Below, piece after piece: positions 1 to 9,591 of a stretch of DNA of 52,776 nt (positions are counted from its first letter, which is position 1; each line of letters begins with the position of its first letter). The notes under the pieces are model-generated. The model was not told where the DNA came from and did not search any database. It was given only the letters and a program-made list of their open reading frames with translations. Source of the stretch: an uncultured Clostridia bacterium (GTDB lineage: Bacteria; Bacillota; Clostridia; Christensenellales; Aristaeellaceae); contig CAMOVR010000009.1 of the NCBI GenBank assembly GCA_946627565.1, forward strand, positions 1-52,776, in the 5' to 3' direction. A program made the position numbers and the translations under genes.

Positions 1-16
1 ATAAAGGAGACCGAAC

Positions 17-1855
17 ATGCTGGACAGATATCTTCAGGAACATGATATGTTTTCTTCACTGAAGCTTCCCTGGTGCTGCCCCTTCCCGAAGGCGGAGGAC
101 AGGGAAAAATGGGAAGGCATCCCGGAGGAGGACAGAAACGCCCTGCTTCAGGCGGCAGATGAGGCCATGAAAGAGCCCTATCCCCTTCTCAAGGCCACGG
201 CATTCATGGCCTTTTCCAGGGATGGGAACCGCCAGGTTTTTGAGCAGCCCTACTTCTTCCGGAGACGGAAGCTGATCCTCTCTGCCCTGGCATACTGCAT
301 CCGGCAGGAAGCAGGGGACCTGGATGAGGTGCTTAACGGCATCTGGTGCATATGCGAGGAGAGCAGCTGGGTCATCTCCGCCCATAACAATGACGCCCAC
401 GAAGGATCCCCCTCCTCCGTGCAGAAGCCTCTGCCGGATACCAGAAGCCCCGTGGTGGACCTGTTTGCGGCTCAGACGGGTATGATCCTCTCCCTGGTGC
501 TGCATATGACAGAGGATCAGCTGGACCGTGTGACGCCCATGGTGCGGATGCGGGCAGAGCGGGAGATGGAAGAGAGGCTCCTTAAGCCCTTTGAAACCCG
601 GGATGATTTCTGGTGGATGGGCTTCCTGCGCCGGGACCTGTGCAACTGGACACCCTGGATTGTGTCCAATATCCTCATGACTTCCGCCCTGCAGGTGAAG
701 GACAGGTACCGCCTGAGCCTTCTTGTGGAGCGGGGGCTTCGCATGACGGACAGGTGGCTTCAGGTGCTGCCGGAGGACGGGGGCTGCGATGAAGGTGCCG
801 CCTACTGGAACATGGCGGGAGGTGCCTTCCTGGATATTCTGGAACTCACCGCTTCCCTGACAGGGAGCGAATTCACCCCGGAGGGCTTCAGCCCCCTCAG
901 GGAAGAGAAGATCCGGAACATCCTGAAGTTCCCCATGCGGGTATGTCTTGGGAACGGCTGGTTTGCCAACTTTGCCGACTGCGATGCCAGGCCCTATGTG
1001 TGCGGGGAACGCCTGTATGCGGCGGGACGCGCCCTGGGGGATGAGGAGCTCAAAAATTTCGGGCTGAATCTTGTGCGGAGCATAGGCCAGGATGTCTCGG
1101 ATACGCCCCAGCTCTGGCGGCTGCTGAACCGGCTCTTTATGCCAAAGGCATGTGCAGGGCAGACAGAGCATGCGGGGGATGTGCTGCTGCCGGATCTGCA
1201 GGTCCGGGGTGTCCGCCGGGGCAGTACGGCGGTGTATATCAAGGGAGGACACAACGGGGAGAGCCATAACCACAACGACGTGGGTTCCTTTATCCTCTTC
1301 AGAGACGGGGAACCTGTTTTCATTGACATAGGGAACGTGGTCTATACCGCCAAAACCTTTTCCGGCAGGCGCTATGAACTGTTCAACACCAGGAGCCGGA
1401 ACCACTCGGTTCCCATGTTCGGCCAGGTGGAACAGGCAGCCGGGAGCATGTATGCAGGAAGCATGCAGAGTACGGAAAACGGCTGCAGGGTGGAGATGCA
1501 GGGGGCCTATCCGCAGGAGGCAGGGCTTCTCAGGCTTACCCGGGAGATGGATGTAAAGGAAAACGGCGACGTTACAATCCAGGATACCTTCTCTCTCAGG
1601 GAACCCGGTCAGGTAACGGAGGTGTATATGCTCCGGCAGCATCCTGAAAAGATCCGGGATGGCCTGTATGCCGTGGGGCAGGGGCTCGTGCTTGAGGTGA
1701 CCGGCGGGGAGATCTGCGGGGAGGATACAGAAGAAATACCTGTGGAAGATCCGAGACTTTCAAAGAGTTACCCCGGGAGCCTCTTCCGTCTGGCAATTAC
1801 TTTTAAAACAGAAGGAAACCTTGAGATAACATGCCGCATATGCCGAGAAGCATAA
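17..1855 (+). CDS. heparinase II/III family protein
   Basis: A 612-residue protein with no signal peptide, so probably cytoplasmic. The C-terminal half carries the heparinase II/III-like beta-sandwich signature: GGHNGESHNHNDVGSF at about residues 410-425, followed by a conserved NHSVP segment. The N-terminal half reads as the alpha-helical toroid of this fold, with many Trp and Tyr residues. Members of the family cleave uronic-acid-containing polysaccharides or oligosaccharides by beta-elimination, or are uncharacterised relatives. The ATG at 17 follows AAGGAG at about positions 4-9. A sugar isomerase, a Gfo/Idh/MocA oxidoreductase and a GH13 enzyme follow on the same strand, which suggests intracellular breakdown of imported oligosaccharides. 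The substrate cannot be read from the sequence. The operon probably begins upstream of the window. Confidence 0.85.
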   Translation: MLDRYLQEHDMFSSLKLPWCCPFPKAEDREKWEGIPEEDRNALLQAADEAMKEPYPLLKATAFMAFSRDGNRQVFEQPYFFRRRKLILSALAYCIRQEAGDLDEVLNGIWCICEESSWVISAHNNDAHEGSPSSVQKPLPDTRSPVVDLFAAQTGMILSLVLHMTEDQLDRVTPMVRMRAEREMEERLLKPFETRDDFWWMGFLRRDLCNWTPWIVSNILMTSALQVKDRYRLSLLVERGLRMTDRWLQVLPEDGGCDEGAAYWNMAGGAFLDILELTASLTGSEFTPEGFSPLREEKIRNILKFPMRVCLGNGWFANFADCDARPYVCGERLYAAGRALGDEELKNFGLNLVRSIGQDVSDTPQLWRLLNRLFMPKACAGQTEHAGDVLLPDLQVRGVRRGSTAVYIKGGHNGESHNHNDVGSFILFRDGEPVFIDIGNVVYTAKTFSGRRYELFNTRSRNHSVPMFGQVEQAAGSMYAGSMQSTENGCRVEMQGAYPQEAGLLRLTREMDVKENGDVTIQDTFSLREPGQVTEVYMLRQHPEKIRDGLYAVGQGLVLEVTGGEICGEDTEEIPVEDPRLSKSYPGSLFRLAITFKTEGNLEITCRICREA

Positions 1856-1884
1856 GGCGTGAGAGAAACATAAGGAGGCAGACC

Positions 1885-2634
1885 ATGCAGATTGGTGCGC
1901 AGTTTTATACCGTCCGGAGTCTCTGTCAGAATCTGGAGGATTTCGCCCTGACACTGAAAAAGGTGGCGGACATCGGGTACCGCCATGTGCAGATTTCCGG
2001 TACATGCCCGTATCCGGCAGGGTGGCTTAAGGGACAGCTTGACAAAAACGGCCTTGACTGTGTCCTGACCCATATCCCGGTGCCAAGGCTCACCGGGGAG
2101 CTGGAGCAGGTGCTTTCTGAGCACGATATCTTCGGCTGCAGCCGCATCGGGCTGGGCTTCTGGGCCTTTGACCCGGAGAAGGACATGAGTCTTGAAAAGT
2201 GGCTTGAGACATTTCCGCCCATTGCAAAGAAGATCCATCAGGCAGGAAAACTGTTCATGTACCACAACCATGACAATGAATTCAAACGCATGAACGGCAA
2301 ACTTGTCATGGAGATTCTGGCGGAAGCCGTGCCGGCGGAGGAAATGGGCTTTACCCTGGATACCTTCTGGGTCCAGGCAGGCGGCGGTGACCCGGCACAG
2401 TGGCTGGAAAAGCTGGCCGGCCGCATTCCCTGCATTCATCTCAAGGACTATGCCTACGGCCGGGAGATGGCGGTGGTGGGCGAAGGAAACATCAACTTCG
2501 ACCGGGTCTTTGAAAAGGCGGAAGCGGGCGGCACGGAGTATATGCTGGTGGAGCAGGACGACTGTCACGGGGAGGATCCCATCGAGTGCCTGAAACGGTC
2601 CTACGCTTTCCTGAAGAGCCGGGGATTTGAATAA
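1885..2634 (+). CDS. sugar phosphate isomerase/epimerase (AP endonuclease 2-type TIM barrel)
   Basis: A 249-residue xylose-isomerase-like TIM barrel. The ATG at 1885 has AAGGAGG just upstream; an earlier in-frame ATG at 1831 would overlap the heparinase gene and add an unrelated Arg-rich extension. Likely metal-ligand segments are visible in the family's usual order: YHNHDNEF near residue 130, FTLDTFWVQ near residue 155, IHLKDY near residue 185 and LVEQDD near residue 220. The family isomerises or epimerises keto-sugars and inositol derivatives, usually with a divalent metal. It lies between a heparinase-like gene and a Gfo/Idh/MocA gene, a common pairing in which isomerase and oxidoreductase convert unusual sugars or sugar acids to central intermediates. 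The exact substrate is unknown. Confidence 0.85.
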   Translation: MQIGAQFYTVRSLCQNLEDFALTLKKVADIGYRHVQISGTCPYPAGWLKGQLDKNGLDCVLTHIPVPRLTGELEQVLSEHDIFGCSRIGLGFWAFDPEKDMSLEKWLETFPPIAKKIHQAGKLFMYHNHDNEFKRMNGKLVMEILAEAVPAEEMGFTLDTFWVQAGGGDPAQWLEKLAGRIPCIHLKDYAYGREMAVVGEGNINFDRVFEKAEAGGTEYMLVEQDDCHGEDPIECLKRSYAFLKSRGFE

Positions 2635-2709
2635 GAAGATGCATACATCCCATATGGGACGGAAACCATGGGACGATGGAAACAGAACAGCAGAAAGGAA
2701 GCGACTTGC

Positions 2710-3891
2710 ATGCCTGACAGGATACGGTTTGGCATCATTGGCATCGGCAACCAGGGCTCCACATATGCCCGGCGCATGGCCGGGGGAGAGTGGGTGCCGG
2801 AGCTGGAACTTACGGCCATCTGCGACCGCAATCCCGACCGGATTGCCTGGGCCAGGGAGAACGTATCGGGGGACATTGCGTATTTTGAAGACGCCATGGC
2901 CATGCTGGACAGCGGCCTTCTGGACGCCTGCGCCGTGTGCGTGCCCCATTATGACCATCCGAAATACGTGATTGCCTGCATGCAGCGGGGTATTCACGTT
3001 ATGTGCGAAAAGCCCGCCGGGGTCTATACCCGCCAGGTCCGGGAGATGAACGAGGAAGCGGCAAAGCATCCGGATCTTGTCTTTGGCATGATGTTCAACC
3101 AGCGCACCAACTGCCTGTACCGGAAGATGCGGGAGCTGGTGCAGTCCGGGAAATACGGCCGGGTTCGCCGGGCCAACTGGCTCATCACCAACTGGTACCG
3201 CAGCCAGTATTACTATGACAGCGGCGACTGGCGGGCCACCTGGGCCGGGGAGGGCGGCGGCGTGCTGCTGAACCAGTGCCCCCATCAGCTGGACCTGTGG
3301 CAGTGGATCCTGGGCATGCCCAAAGAGGTGCAGGCCTTCATGAACTACGGCCAGTTCCACAACATTGAGGTGGAGGACGATGTCACCGCCTACATGAAAT
3401 ATGACGACGGACATACGGGTGTGTTCATCACCTCCACCGGCGATCCCCACGGCACCAACCGTTTTGAGGTGCAGATGGACGGCGCCCAGATCATTGCGGA
3501 GGGCGAAAAGCTGTATCTGTATGAGCTGGACCAGCTGGAGCAGGACTGGACGAAAACCAACACCATGCCCTTCGGCTCCGTGCCGGGGAAAGTGGTGGAG
3601 GTGGAAACAGACGGCCTCAATCCCCAGCACCAGGGCGTGTATAAGGCATGGGCCGGGGCCATTTTGCGGGGCGAGCCCCTGGTGGCCGGCGGGGAAGAAG
3701 GCATCCGGGGCCTGACGCTGTCCAATGCCATGCACCTGTCCGCCTTCCTGGGCAAACCTGTGCAGCTTCCCCTGGATGAGGACCTGTACTATGAGGAACT
3801 CATGAAGCGGGCAGCCAGCGGGCGGCGCAAGGATCCCGCAAAAGCCGTGTTCACGGATACTTCCGCCACCTATGGGGGAACGAAAGCCTGA
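2710..3891 (+). CDS. Gfo/Idh/MocA family oxidoreductase
   Basis: A 393-residue NAD(P)-dependent dehydrogenase. It opens with a Rossmann fold, GIGNQG at residues 11-16, and carries the family's EKP motif at residues 100-102 (MCEKPAG). The C-terminal alpha/beta substrate domain contains GGGVLLNQCPHQLDLW, where the His is the usual catalytic position. The start at 2710 is preceded by AGGAAG; the in-frame ATG at 2668 would add 14 unrelated residues and lacks a good ribosome site. Such enzymes oxidise or reduce inositols, hexoses, amino sugars or uronic-acid derivatives. Position directly after the isomerase suggests consecutive steps. The end overlaps the earliest possible ATG of the GH13 gene but not the start preferred here. 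Confidence 0.9.
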   Translation: MPDRIRFGIIGIGNQGSTYARRMAGGEWVPELELTAICDRNPDRIAWARENVSGDIAYFEDAMAMLDSGLLDACAVCVPHYDHPKYVIACMQRGIHVMCEKPAGVYTRQVREMNEEAAKHPDLVFGMMFNQRTNCLYRKMRELVQSGKYGRVRRANWLITNWYRSQYYYDSGDWRATWAGEGGGVLLNQCPHQLDLWQWILGMPKEVQAFMNYGQFHNIEVEDDVTAYMKYDDGHTGVFITSTGDPHGTNRFEVQMDGAQIIAEGEKLYLYELDQLEQDWTKTNTMPFGSVPGKVVEVETDGLNPQHQGVYKAWAGAILRGEPLVAGGEEGIRGLTLSNAMHLSAFLGKPVQLPLDEDLYYEELMKRAASGRRKDPAKAVFTDTSATYGGTKA

Positions 3892-3952
3892 CGTGCCTGA
3901 ATACAGCCGGCCGGAGAACGGGAGCCGGCCCAAACGGAAAGGAAGAATGCGC

Positions 3953-5491
3953 ATGGCTGCCACATGGCTGAAAGACACCGTTTTTTATGAGATTTATCCC
4001 CAGTCCTTTTATGACACCAACGGGGACGGCATTGGGGATTTTCAGGGGATCAAGGAAAAGCTGGACTACATCCTGAGCCTTGGATGCAACGCCCTGTGGA
4101 TCAACCCCTGCTTTGATTCCCCCTTCAGGGATGCCGGCTATGATGTGCGGGACTACCTGAAGACGGCGCCCAGGTACGGAACCAATGAGGATCTGTACCG
4201 CCTCTTTGAGGAGGCCCACAGGCGGGGCATGCATGTGCTGCTGGACCTGGTGCCGGGGCACACCAGTGAGGAGCACGCCTGGTTTCAGGAGAGCCGGAAG
4301 GAAGAGCCTAATGCGTACTCCGGCAGGTATATCTGGACGGATTCCTGGTTCAGGGGCTGCAGGAACATGCTGTATGTCAGCGGGGAAGCCCCCAGGGACG
4401 GCACCTATATGCTGAACTTCTTCAAGTGCCAGCCGGCCCTGAACTATGGCTTCCTGCACCCGGAGGAGTCCTGGCAGATGCCCATGGACGCACCGGATGC
4501 CCTGGCAACCCGGGAAGCCATGAAGGATGTCATGCGTTTCTGGCTGTCCCACGGCTGCGACGGGTTCCGGGTGGACATGGCAGATTCCCTGGTGAAGTTT
4601 GACGATGAGAAGAAGTCGGGCACCACAAAGATCTGGCAGGATATCCGCAGGATGCTTGACAGGGAGTTCCCGGAGGCGGCTCTGGTGTCGGAATGGGGAA
4701 AACCCGTGCAGGCACTGAATGCAGGCTTTGACATGGACTTTTATCTGAACTGGACGGGGAACGGATATAATTGCCTGATGCGGGAGTATGAGAACCATCC
4801 CGGAACGGATGAGGACCATTCCTATTTCCGAAGGGACTCGGAGCATGACATCTCCCCCTTCCTGAAGGAATATATGGCCAGGTACCTGGCCACCAGGGAC
4901 AGGGGCTACATCTCCCTGATCACCTGCAACCATGATACCCCAAGACCCGCCTTCCACATGGACAAAGAGGAGCTTAAGATGGCCTATGCCTTCCTCTTCA
5001 CCATGCCCGGGGTGCCTTTCCTGTACTACGGGGACGAGATCGGGATGCGCTACCGCCGCCTGCCCACCAAGGAAGGCGGCTATACCAGAACGGGGTCCCG
5101 GACGCCCATGCAGTGGCGTGAGGGAAAGAACCTGGGCTTCTCGGATGGCCGGCCGGAGGACCTGTATCTGCCGGTGGATCCGTCAGGGGACGCCCCCACG
5201 GTGGAAAAGCAGGAAAAGGATCCGGATTCCCTGCTTCAGGCAGTGCGGTCCATCCTGACACTCAGACACACCTTCCCGGATCTGCAGGCGGACGGGCTCT
5301 TTGAACCGGTTCAGGCAGAAGCGGGCAGGCCCTTTGTGTACCGGCGGGGAAGTCTCATCTGTGCCCTGAATGCCTCCGGAAAGGAAGAAACCGTCTCCGT
5401 CCCCGGGAAAAGGGTCTTCCTGCTGGGCAGATGCGAGAAGGACGGGGATACATGGAAGATGGGCCCCCAGTCCTTTGCCGTGTTTGCATAA
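3953..5491 (+). CDS. GH13 alpha-amylase family glycosidase
   Basis: A 512-residue cytoplasmic GH13 (beta/alpha)8-barrel enzyme. The conserved regions appear in order: DTNGDGIGDF near the N-terminus, DLVPGHTS (region I), GFRVDMA with the nucleophile Asp208, LVSEWG with acid/base Glu247, and TCNHDTPRP with Asp328. GVPFLYYGDEIG and TRTGSRTPMQW are typical of oligo-1,6-glucosidase and trehalose-hydrolase-like members, and a short beta domain follows. Region I has Gly where most members have Asn before the His. The ATG at 3953 sits 7 nt behind GGAAG; an ATG two codons earlier is too close to that site. It is the last gene of the carbohydrate cluster and probably cleaves imported alpha-glucosides, though linkage is not decidable. 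Confidence 0.88.
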   Translation: MAATWLKDTVFYEIYPQSFYDTNGDGIGDFQGIKEKLDYILSLGCNALWINPCFDSPFRDAGYDVRDYLKTAPRYGTNEDLYRLFEEAHRRGMHVLLDLVPGHTSEEHAWFQESRKEEPNAYSGRYIWTDSWFRGCRNMLYVSGEAPRDGTYMLNFFKCQPALNYGFLHPEESWQMPMDAPDALATREAMKDVMRFWLSHGCDGFRVDMADSLVKFDDEKKSGTTKIWQDIRRMLDREFPEAALVSEWGKPVQALNAGFDMDFYLNWTGNGYNCLMREYENHPGTDEDHSYFRRDSEHDISPFLKEYMARYLATRDRGYISLITCNHDTPRPAFHMDKEELKMAYAFLFTMPGVPFLYYGDEIGMRYRRLPTKEGGYTRTGSRTPMQWREGKNLGFSDGRPEDLYLPVDPSGDAPTVEKQEKDPDSLLQAVRSILTLRHTFPDLQADGLFEPVQAEAGRPFVYRRGSLICALNASGKEETVSVPGKRVFLLGRCEKDGDTWKMGPQSFAVFA

Positions 5492-5653
5492 TGCCATTTG
5501 CCCTCCTCCCTGCCGCAGGAAACAGGGCAGGGAAGAAACAGCCGTGCAGCACCCATGAAACACGCAGCAATATTCATGTAACGTTTCACTTGAGACGACT
5601 CCAGCCACGCCCGGGCAGCCGGAACTGCCTTCCGGCCCCGGAAAAATGAAAAA

Positions 5654-5671
5654 GCCCGGCCTCTGCCGGGC
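5654..5671. terminator. GC-rich stem-loop with flanking A/T runs
   Basis: GCCCGGC, a CTCT loop and GCCGGGC form a perfect 7-bp stem. Read on the minus strand it is followed by a TTTTTC tract, so it resembles an intrinsic terminator for leftward transcription. On the plus strand it lies just ahead of the nitroreductase ribosome site. The rest of the gap from 5492 shows only a weaker CCCTGCC/GGCAGGG inverted repeat and no gene. Confidence 0.4.
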
Positions 5672-5689
5672 ACGGGAGGATGAAGCAGC

Positions 5690-6379
5690 ATGAAGATTCT
5701 ACTGACAAACGGCGCAGACGAACTTAAAAAGGCCATGGAAGCGCGGCATTCCGTCAGAGCTTTCCGGGATGAGCCGATCCACGGGGAAATACGGAAGGCG
5801 CTTGACGCCCTTGCGGATGAGATCAACCGGGAGAGCGGGCTGCATATCCGCATCCGCTACGACGATCCCGCCGGCTTTGATTCCCGCCTGGCCCATTACG
5901 GATCCTTCCGGCAGGTACACGACTATATCATCCTGGCTGGCCCTGCCTCCATGGACCTGGATAAGGCCTGCGGATACTACGGGGAGCAGCTGGTGCTCCT
6001 GGCCCAGATGCTTGGGCTCAACACCTGCTGGGCAGCCCTTACCTTCAACAGAAGGCAGGTGAAAAACCTGCTTGAGCCGGGGGAAAAGCTGTGCATGGTT
6101 ATCGCCCTGGGGTTCGGTGAAAAGCAGGGCGTGCCGCACCGGGGCAAGAAACCTGAAGATCTTACGGACACACTGGAGGGAAAGCCTGACTGGTTTATTC
6201 AGGGGCTTGAGGCCGCCTGTCTTGCGCCCACGGCGGTGAACCAGCAGAAGTTCCTCTTTACGCTTCAGGGGGATGTGCCGAAGGGCAGAACCAGGGGAAT
6301 TGGCACGTGCCTGAAGGTGGATCTTGGCATAGCGGCCCTGCATTTTGAAATCGGGTCCGGGAAACCGGTCCGGATATGA
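5690..6379 (+). CDS. nitroreductase family protein
   Basis: A 229-residue flavoprotein of the nitroreductase superfamily. The N-terminus carries the FMN-contact segment ARHSVRAFRDEPI, and the GYYGEQLVLLAQMLGLNTCW helix region near residues 88-108 is typical of the short TM1586-like branch. A segment near residue 185 (CLAPTAVNQQKFLF) corresponds to the second flavin-binding region. Members bind FMN and reduce nitro compounds, quinones or unknown electrophiles with NAD(P)H. The ATG at 5690 follows GGAGG by 10 nt. A second member of the same branch lies at 15503-16273 on the other strand. The gene seems monocistronic, with stem-loops on both sides. The physiological substrate is unknown. Confidence 0.85.
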   Translation: MKILLTNGADELKKAMEARHSVRAFRDEPIHGEIRKALDALADEINRESGLHIRIRYDDPAGFDSRLAHYGSFRQVHDYIILAGPASMDLDKACGYYGEQLVLLAQMLGLNTCWAALTFNRRQVKNLLEPGEKLCMVIALGFGEKQGVPHRGKKPEDLTDTLEGKPDWFIQGLEAACLAPTAVNQQKFLFTLQGDVPKGRTRGIGTCLKVDLGIAALHFEIGSGKPVRI

Positions 6380-6395
6380 TTATGGGGATATACAG

Positions 6396-6427
6396 AAAAC
6401 GGCTGCCTTTTGCAGGCAGCCGTTTTT
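6396..6427. terminator. bidirectional intrinsic terminator
   Basis: A perfect 12-bp inverted repeat, AAAACGGCTGCC (6396-6407) and GGCAGCCGTTTT (6415-6426), with a 7-nt loop and T runs in both directions. It separates the convergent nitroreductase gene and ileS. Confidence 0.9.
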
Positions 6428-6434
6428 CGTTACC

Positions 6435-9400
6435 TTACTTATGGACACGGATGGCCAGGGTAGCGGCTTCTCCGTTGATATCCCAGTCTGCACGGGTGAA
6501 GGTGTCATCCGCAGCGCCCCGGGTCATTTCCAGTGCCAGGGTGGCCCTGGAGATGGCTTCGCTGCCTGCGCAGATGGCGTCCGCCAGCTTGTCGGGGCAC
6601 ACATACATCACATCGATGCGGTCGGTGACATCAAAACCGGCATCCCTGCGCATGGTCTGGATCTTGGAGATCACTTCACGGGCATAGCCCTCCAGGATGA
6701 GTTCGGGGGTGAGGTTGGTGTCCAGCACCACGGTGACACCCTTGTCCTCCTGGGCCATGAACCCGGGCTTCTGCATGGATTTGGTGAGCACGTCATTTGC
6801 TTCCAGCACCACTTCCGTGCCGTCCACATCAAACCTGACGGTCTCGCCGCGGCCGAAGGCATCCACCACATCGTTTCCGTCCAGGGTCTGGAGCTTCTGG
6901 CCGATCTTGCCCAGGAGCTTGCCGTACTTCGGACCCAGGGTACGCATCTGGGGCTTGAGCTCATAGGTGGTGAAGGCTCTGGCGTCGTCGGTGAACACCA
7001 CTTTCTTCACGTTGAGCTCATCTTCACAGAGCACCTGATAGGCCTCGGAGAAGGAGGCACCCTTGACATACATGCAGGAGAGGGGCTGGCGCACCTTGAG
7101 GGAAGCCAGGTTCCTGCAGGAGCGGCCCAGCTGGACCACTTCCAGCAGCGCAGCCATCTGTTCTTCGCAGTCGGTGTCGATGTATTTCTCATCCGCCACG
7201 GGGAAGTCGCACAGATGCACGGATTCCACAGCACCCGGGACGTTGTTGACCACCAGGTTCTGATAGATTTCCTCGCTGAGGAAGGGGATGAAGGGTGCGG
7301 CGACCTTGGAGAGGGTCACCAGGACATGATAGAGGGTGGCGAAGGCGGCTTCCTTGTCGCCGGCCATGCCCTTGCCCCAGAACCTTTCACGGCCGCGGCG
7401 CACGTACCAGTTGGACAGGTCGTCCACAAAAGCGGCGATGGCGTTGGCGGGTTCGGTGACCCGGTAGGCCTGCAGGTCCGCGTCCACCTGACGGATCAGG
7501 GTGTTGAGGCGGGAGAGGATCCAGCGGTCCATGAGGGTCAGCTCGGTCTTTTCCAGGGGATGGGCCTGGGGATCAAAACCGTCGATCTCCGCGTACATGG
7601 CGAAGAAGGCATACACGTTCTGCAGCGTGGCCAGGAAACGGCAGGGCCCTTCCTGAACGGCTTTCTCCGAGAAGCGGGTGGGGAGCCAGGGCGCGGAGGT
7701 GGTGTAGAAATACCATCTCAGGGCGTCGGCACCGAACTTGTCCAGCATCTGGAAGGGATCCACCACGTTGCCCAGGTGCTTGCTCATCTTCCGTCCGTCC
7801 CCGTCCTGCACATGGCCCAGGACGATGACGTTCTGCATGGGTGCCCTGTCAAACAGGCAGGTGGAGATGGCTTCCAGGGTGTAGAACCAGCCGCGGGTCT
7901 GGTCGATGGCTTCGGAGAGGAAGTTGCAGGGGTAATTCTTTTCAAAGATATCCTTGTTTTCAAAGGGATAATGCCACTGGGCAAAGGGCATGGAGCCGGA
8001 GTCGTACCAGCAGTCGATGACTTCCTTGACCCTGTGCATATTGCCGCCGCACGCCGGGCACTTCAGTTCCACCCGGTCGATGAAGGGGCGGTGCAGTTCG
8101 ATGTTCTCACCGGGATCTTCCACGGCCATCTCACGCAGCTCGGCGATGGAGCCCACCACATGGACCTGACCGCAGGAACATTTCCAGACAGGCAGGGGCG
8201 TTCCCCAGTAACGCTCACGAGACAGACCCCAGTCGATGACGTTCTCCAGGAAGTTGCCCATGCGGCCGTCCTTGATGTTGTCCGGGATCCAGTTGATGGT
8301 CCGGTTGTTGCGCACCAGGGAGTCTCTCACCGCGGTCATGCGGATGAACCAGGTGGGACGCGCGTAGTACAGCAGGGGGGTATCGCATCTCCAGCAGAAG
8401 GGATAGTCATGTTCAAAGGCGGGAGCGGCAAAGAGCAGGCCGGAAGCTTTGAGATCTTCCAGGATCAGCTTGTCCGCATCCTTGACGAACACGCCGGGCC
8501 ATTTGGTTTCCGGCTTCATGCAGCCCCGGTCATCCACCAGGCACACAAAGGGAAGGCCGTTGGCCTTGCAGACCCGGTTGTCATCCTCGCCGAAGGCAGG
8601 GGCGATATGGACGATGCCCGTGCCGTCCTCCGTGGTGACATAGTCATCCGCCACGATGAACCAGGCTTTGCTGTCGGGGGTGACAAAGTTATACAGGGGT
8701 TCATATTCCCTGCCCACCAGGTCCTGACCGGACATTTCCTCCAGGATCTGTACTTCCTTCTCCCCGAAGACGGAGGGAATCAGGGCCTTGGCCATGATAT
8801 AGGTCTGGTCTTCGCAGGTGAAGCGGGCATAGGTTTCCCGGGCATTGACGCACAGCGCCAGGTTGCTGGGCAGTGTCCAGGGGGTGGTGGTCCAGGCCAG
8901 GTAGTATGTGTTTTCCTCGCCCTTCACCTTAAAGCGCACGATGGCGGACGTCTCCTTGACAGCTTTGTAGCCCTGGGCCACTTCGTGGCTGGACAGGGCA
9001 GTGCCGCAGCGGGGGCAGTAGGGAACCACCTTGTGGCCCTGATAGAGGAGGCCCTTGTCCCAGATCTGGCGGAGGGACCACCATTCCGACTCGATATAGG
9101 GGTTCTCATAGGTGATATAGGGATGCTCCATATCCACCCAGTAACCCACCTGGTCAGACATCTTCTCCCATTCCTTCAGGTACTTCCAGACGCTTTCCTT
9201 GCACTTGAGGATGAAGGGCTCGATGCCGTAGGCTTCGATCTGCTGCTTGCCGTCAAGGCCCAGCTGCTTTTCCACTTCCAGTTCCACGGGCAGGCCGTGG
9301 GTGTCCCACCCGGCTTTGCGGGTGACGCTGCGGCCCTTCATGGACTGGAAACGGGGGAACAGGTCCTTGATGACGCGGGTTTCGATGTGTCCGATATGGG

Positions 9401-9563
9401 GCTTGCCGTTGGCGGTGGGCGGTCCGTCAAAGAAGGTGAAGTGATCGGGGTTGTCCTGGTTGCGGGCAAAGGACTTGCGTACGATGTCCTTCTGCTTCCA
9501 CAGCTTCACAACCTCCGCTTCTCTCTGGGGAAACTTCATGTCGGTTGCAACTTTCTGATACAT
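6435..9563 (-). CDS. ileS: isoleucine--tRNA ligase
   Basis: A 1042-residue class Ia synthetase that charges tRNA-Ile in the cytoplasm. The ATP-binding signatures are HIGH at residues 56-59 (PPTANGKPHIGH) and KMSKH at about 592-596, where most class I enzymes have KMSKS. The large CP1 editing insertion and Cys pairs such as CPRCG and CPACGG are visible. The length and the absence of the C-terminal zinc finger typical of ~930-residue bacterial enzymes point to the long IleRS2-like type, whose members are often mupirocin-tolerant; that assignment is inferred. AAGGAGG precedes the ATG at 9563. Expression is governed by the T-box leader immediately upstream. Confidence 0.97.
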   Translation of the reverse strand: MYQKVATDMKFPQREAEVVKLWKQKDIVRKSFARNQDNPDHFTFFDGPPTANGKPHIGHIETRVIKDLFPRFQSMKGRSVTRKAGWDTHGLPVELEVEKQLGLDGKQQIEAYGIEPFILKCKESVWKYLKEWEKMSDQVGYWVDMEHPYITYENPYIESEWWSLRQIWDKGLLYQGHKVVPYCPRCGTALSSHEVAQGYKAVKETSAIVRFKVKGEENTYYLAWTTTPWTLPSNLALCVNARETYARFTCEDQTYIMAKALIPSVFGEKEVQILEEMSGQDLVGREYEPLYNFVTPDSKAWFIVADDYVTTEDGTGIVHIAPAFGEDDNRVCKANGLPFVCLVDDRGCMKPETKWPGVFVKDADKLILEDLKASGLLFAAPAFEHDYPFCWRCDTPLLYYARPTWFIRMTAVRDSLVRNNRTINWIPDNIKDGRMGNFLENVIDWGLSRERYWGTPLPVWKCSCGQVHVVGSIAELREMAVEDPGENIELHRPFIDRVELKCPACGGNMHRVKEVIDCWYDSGSMPFAQWHYPFENKDIFEKNYPCNFLSEAIDQTRGWFYTLEAISTCLFDRAPMQNVIVLGHVQDGDGRKMSKHLGNVVDPFQMLDKFGADALRWYFYTTSAPWLPTRFSEKAVQEGPCRFLATLQNVYAFFAMYAEIDGFDPQAHPLEKTELTLMDRWILSRLNTLIRQVDADLQAYRVTEPANAIAAFVDDLSNWYVRRGRERFWGKGMAGDKEAAFATLYHVLVTLSKVAAPFIPFLSEEIYQNLVVNNVPGAVESVHLCDFPVADEKYIDTDCEEQMAALLEVVQLGRSCRNLASLKVRQPLSCMYVKGASFSEAYQVLCEDELNVKKVVFTDDARAFTTYELKPQMRTLGPKYGKLLGKIGQKLQTLDGNDVVDAFGRGETVRFDVDGTEVVLEANDVLTKSMQKPGFMAQEDKGVTVVLDTNLTPELILEGYAREVISKIQTMRRDAGFDVTDRIDVMYVCPDKLADAICAGSEAISRATLALEMTRGAADDTFTRADWDINGEAATLAIRVHK

Positions 9564-9591
9564 CTGATCCTCCTTGATTATTCCCGGGATT

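Noticed and set aside
1768..3978. 736-codon minus-strand frame opposite the isomerase and oxidoreductase genes
   Set aside because: The plus strand encodes two clear enzymes here; the antisense frame has no motif.
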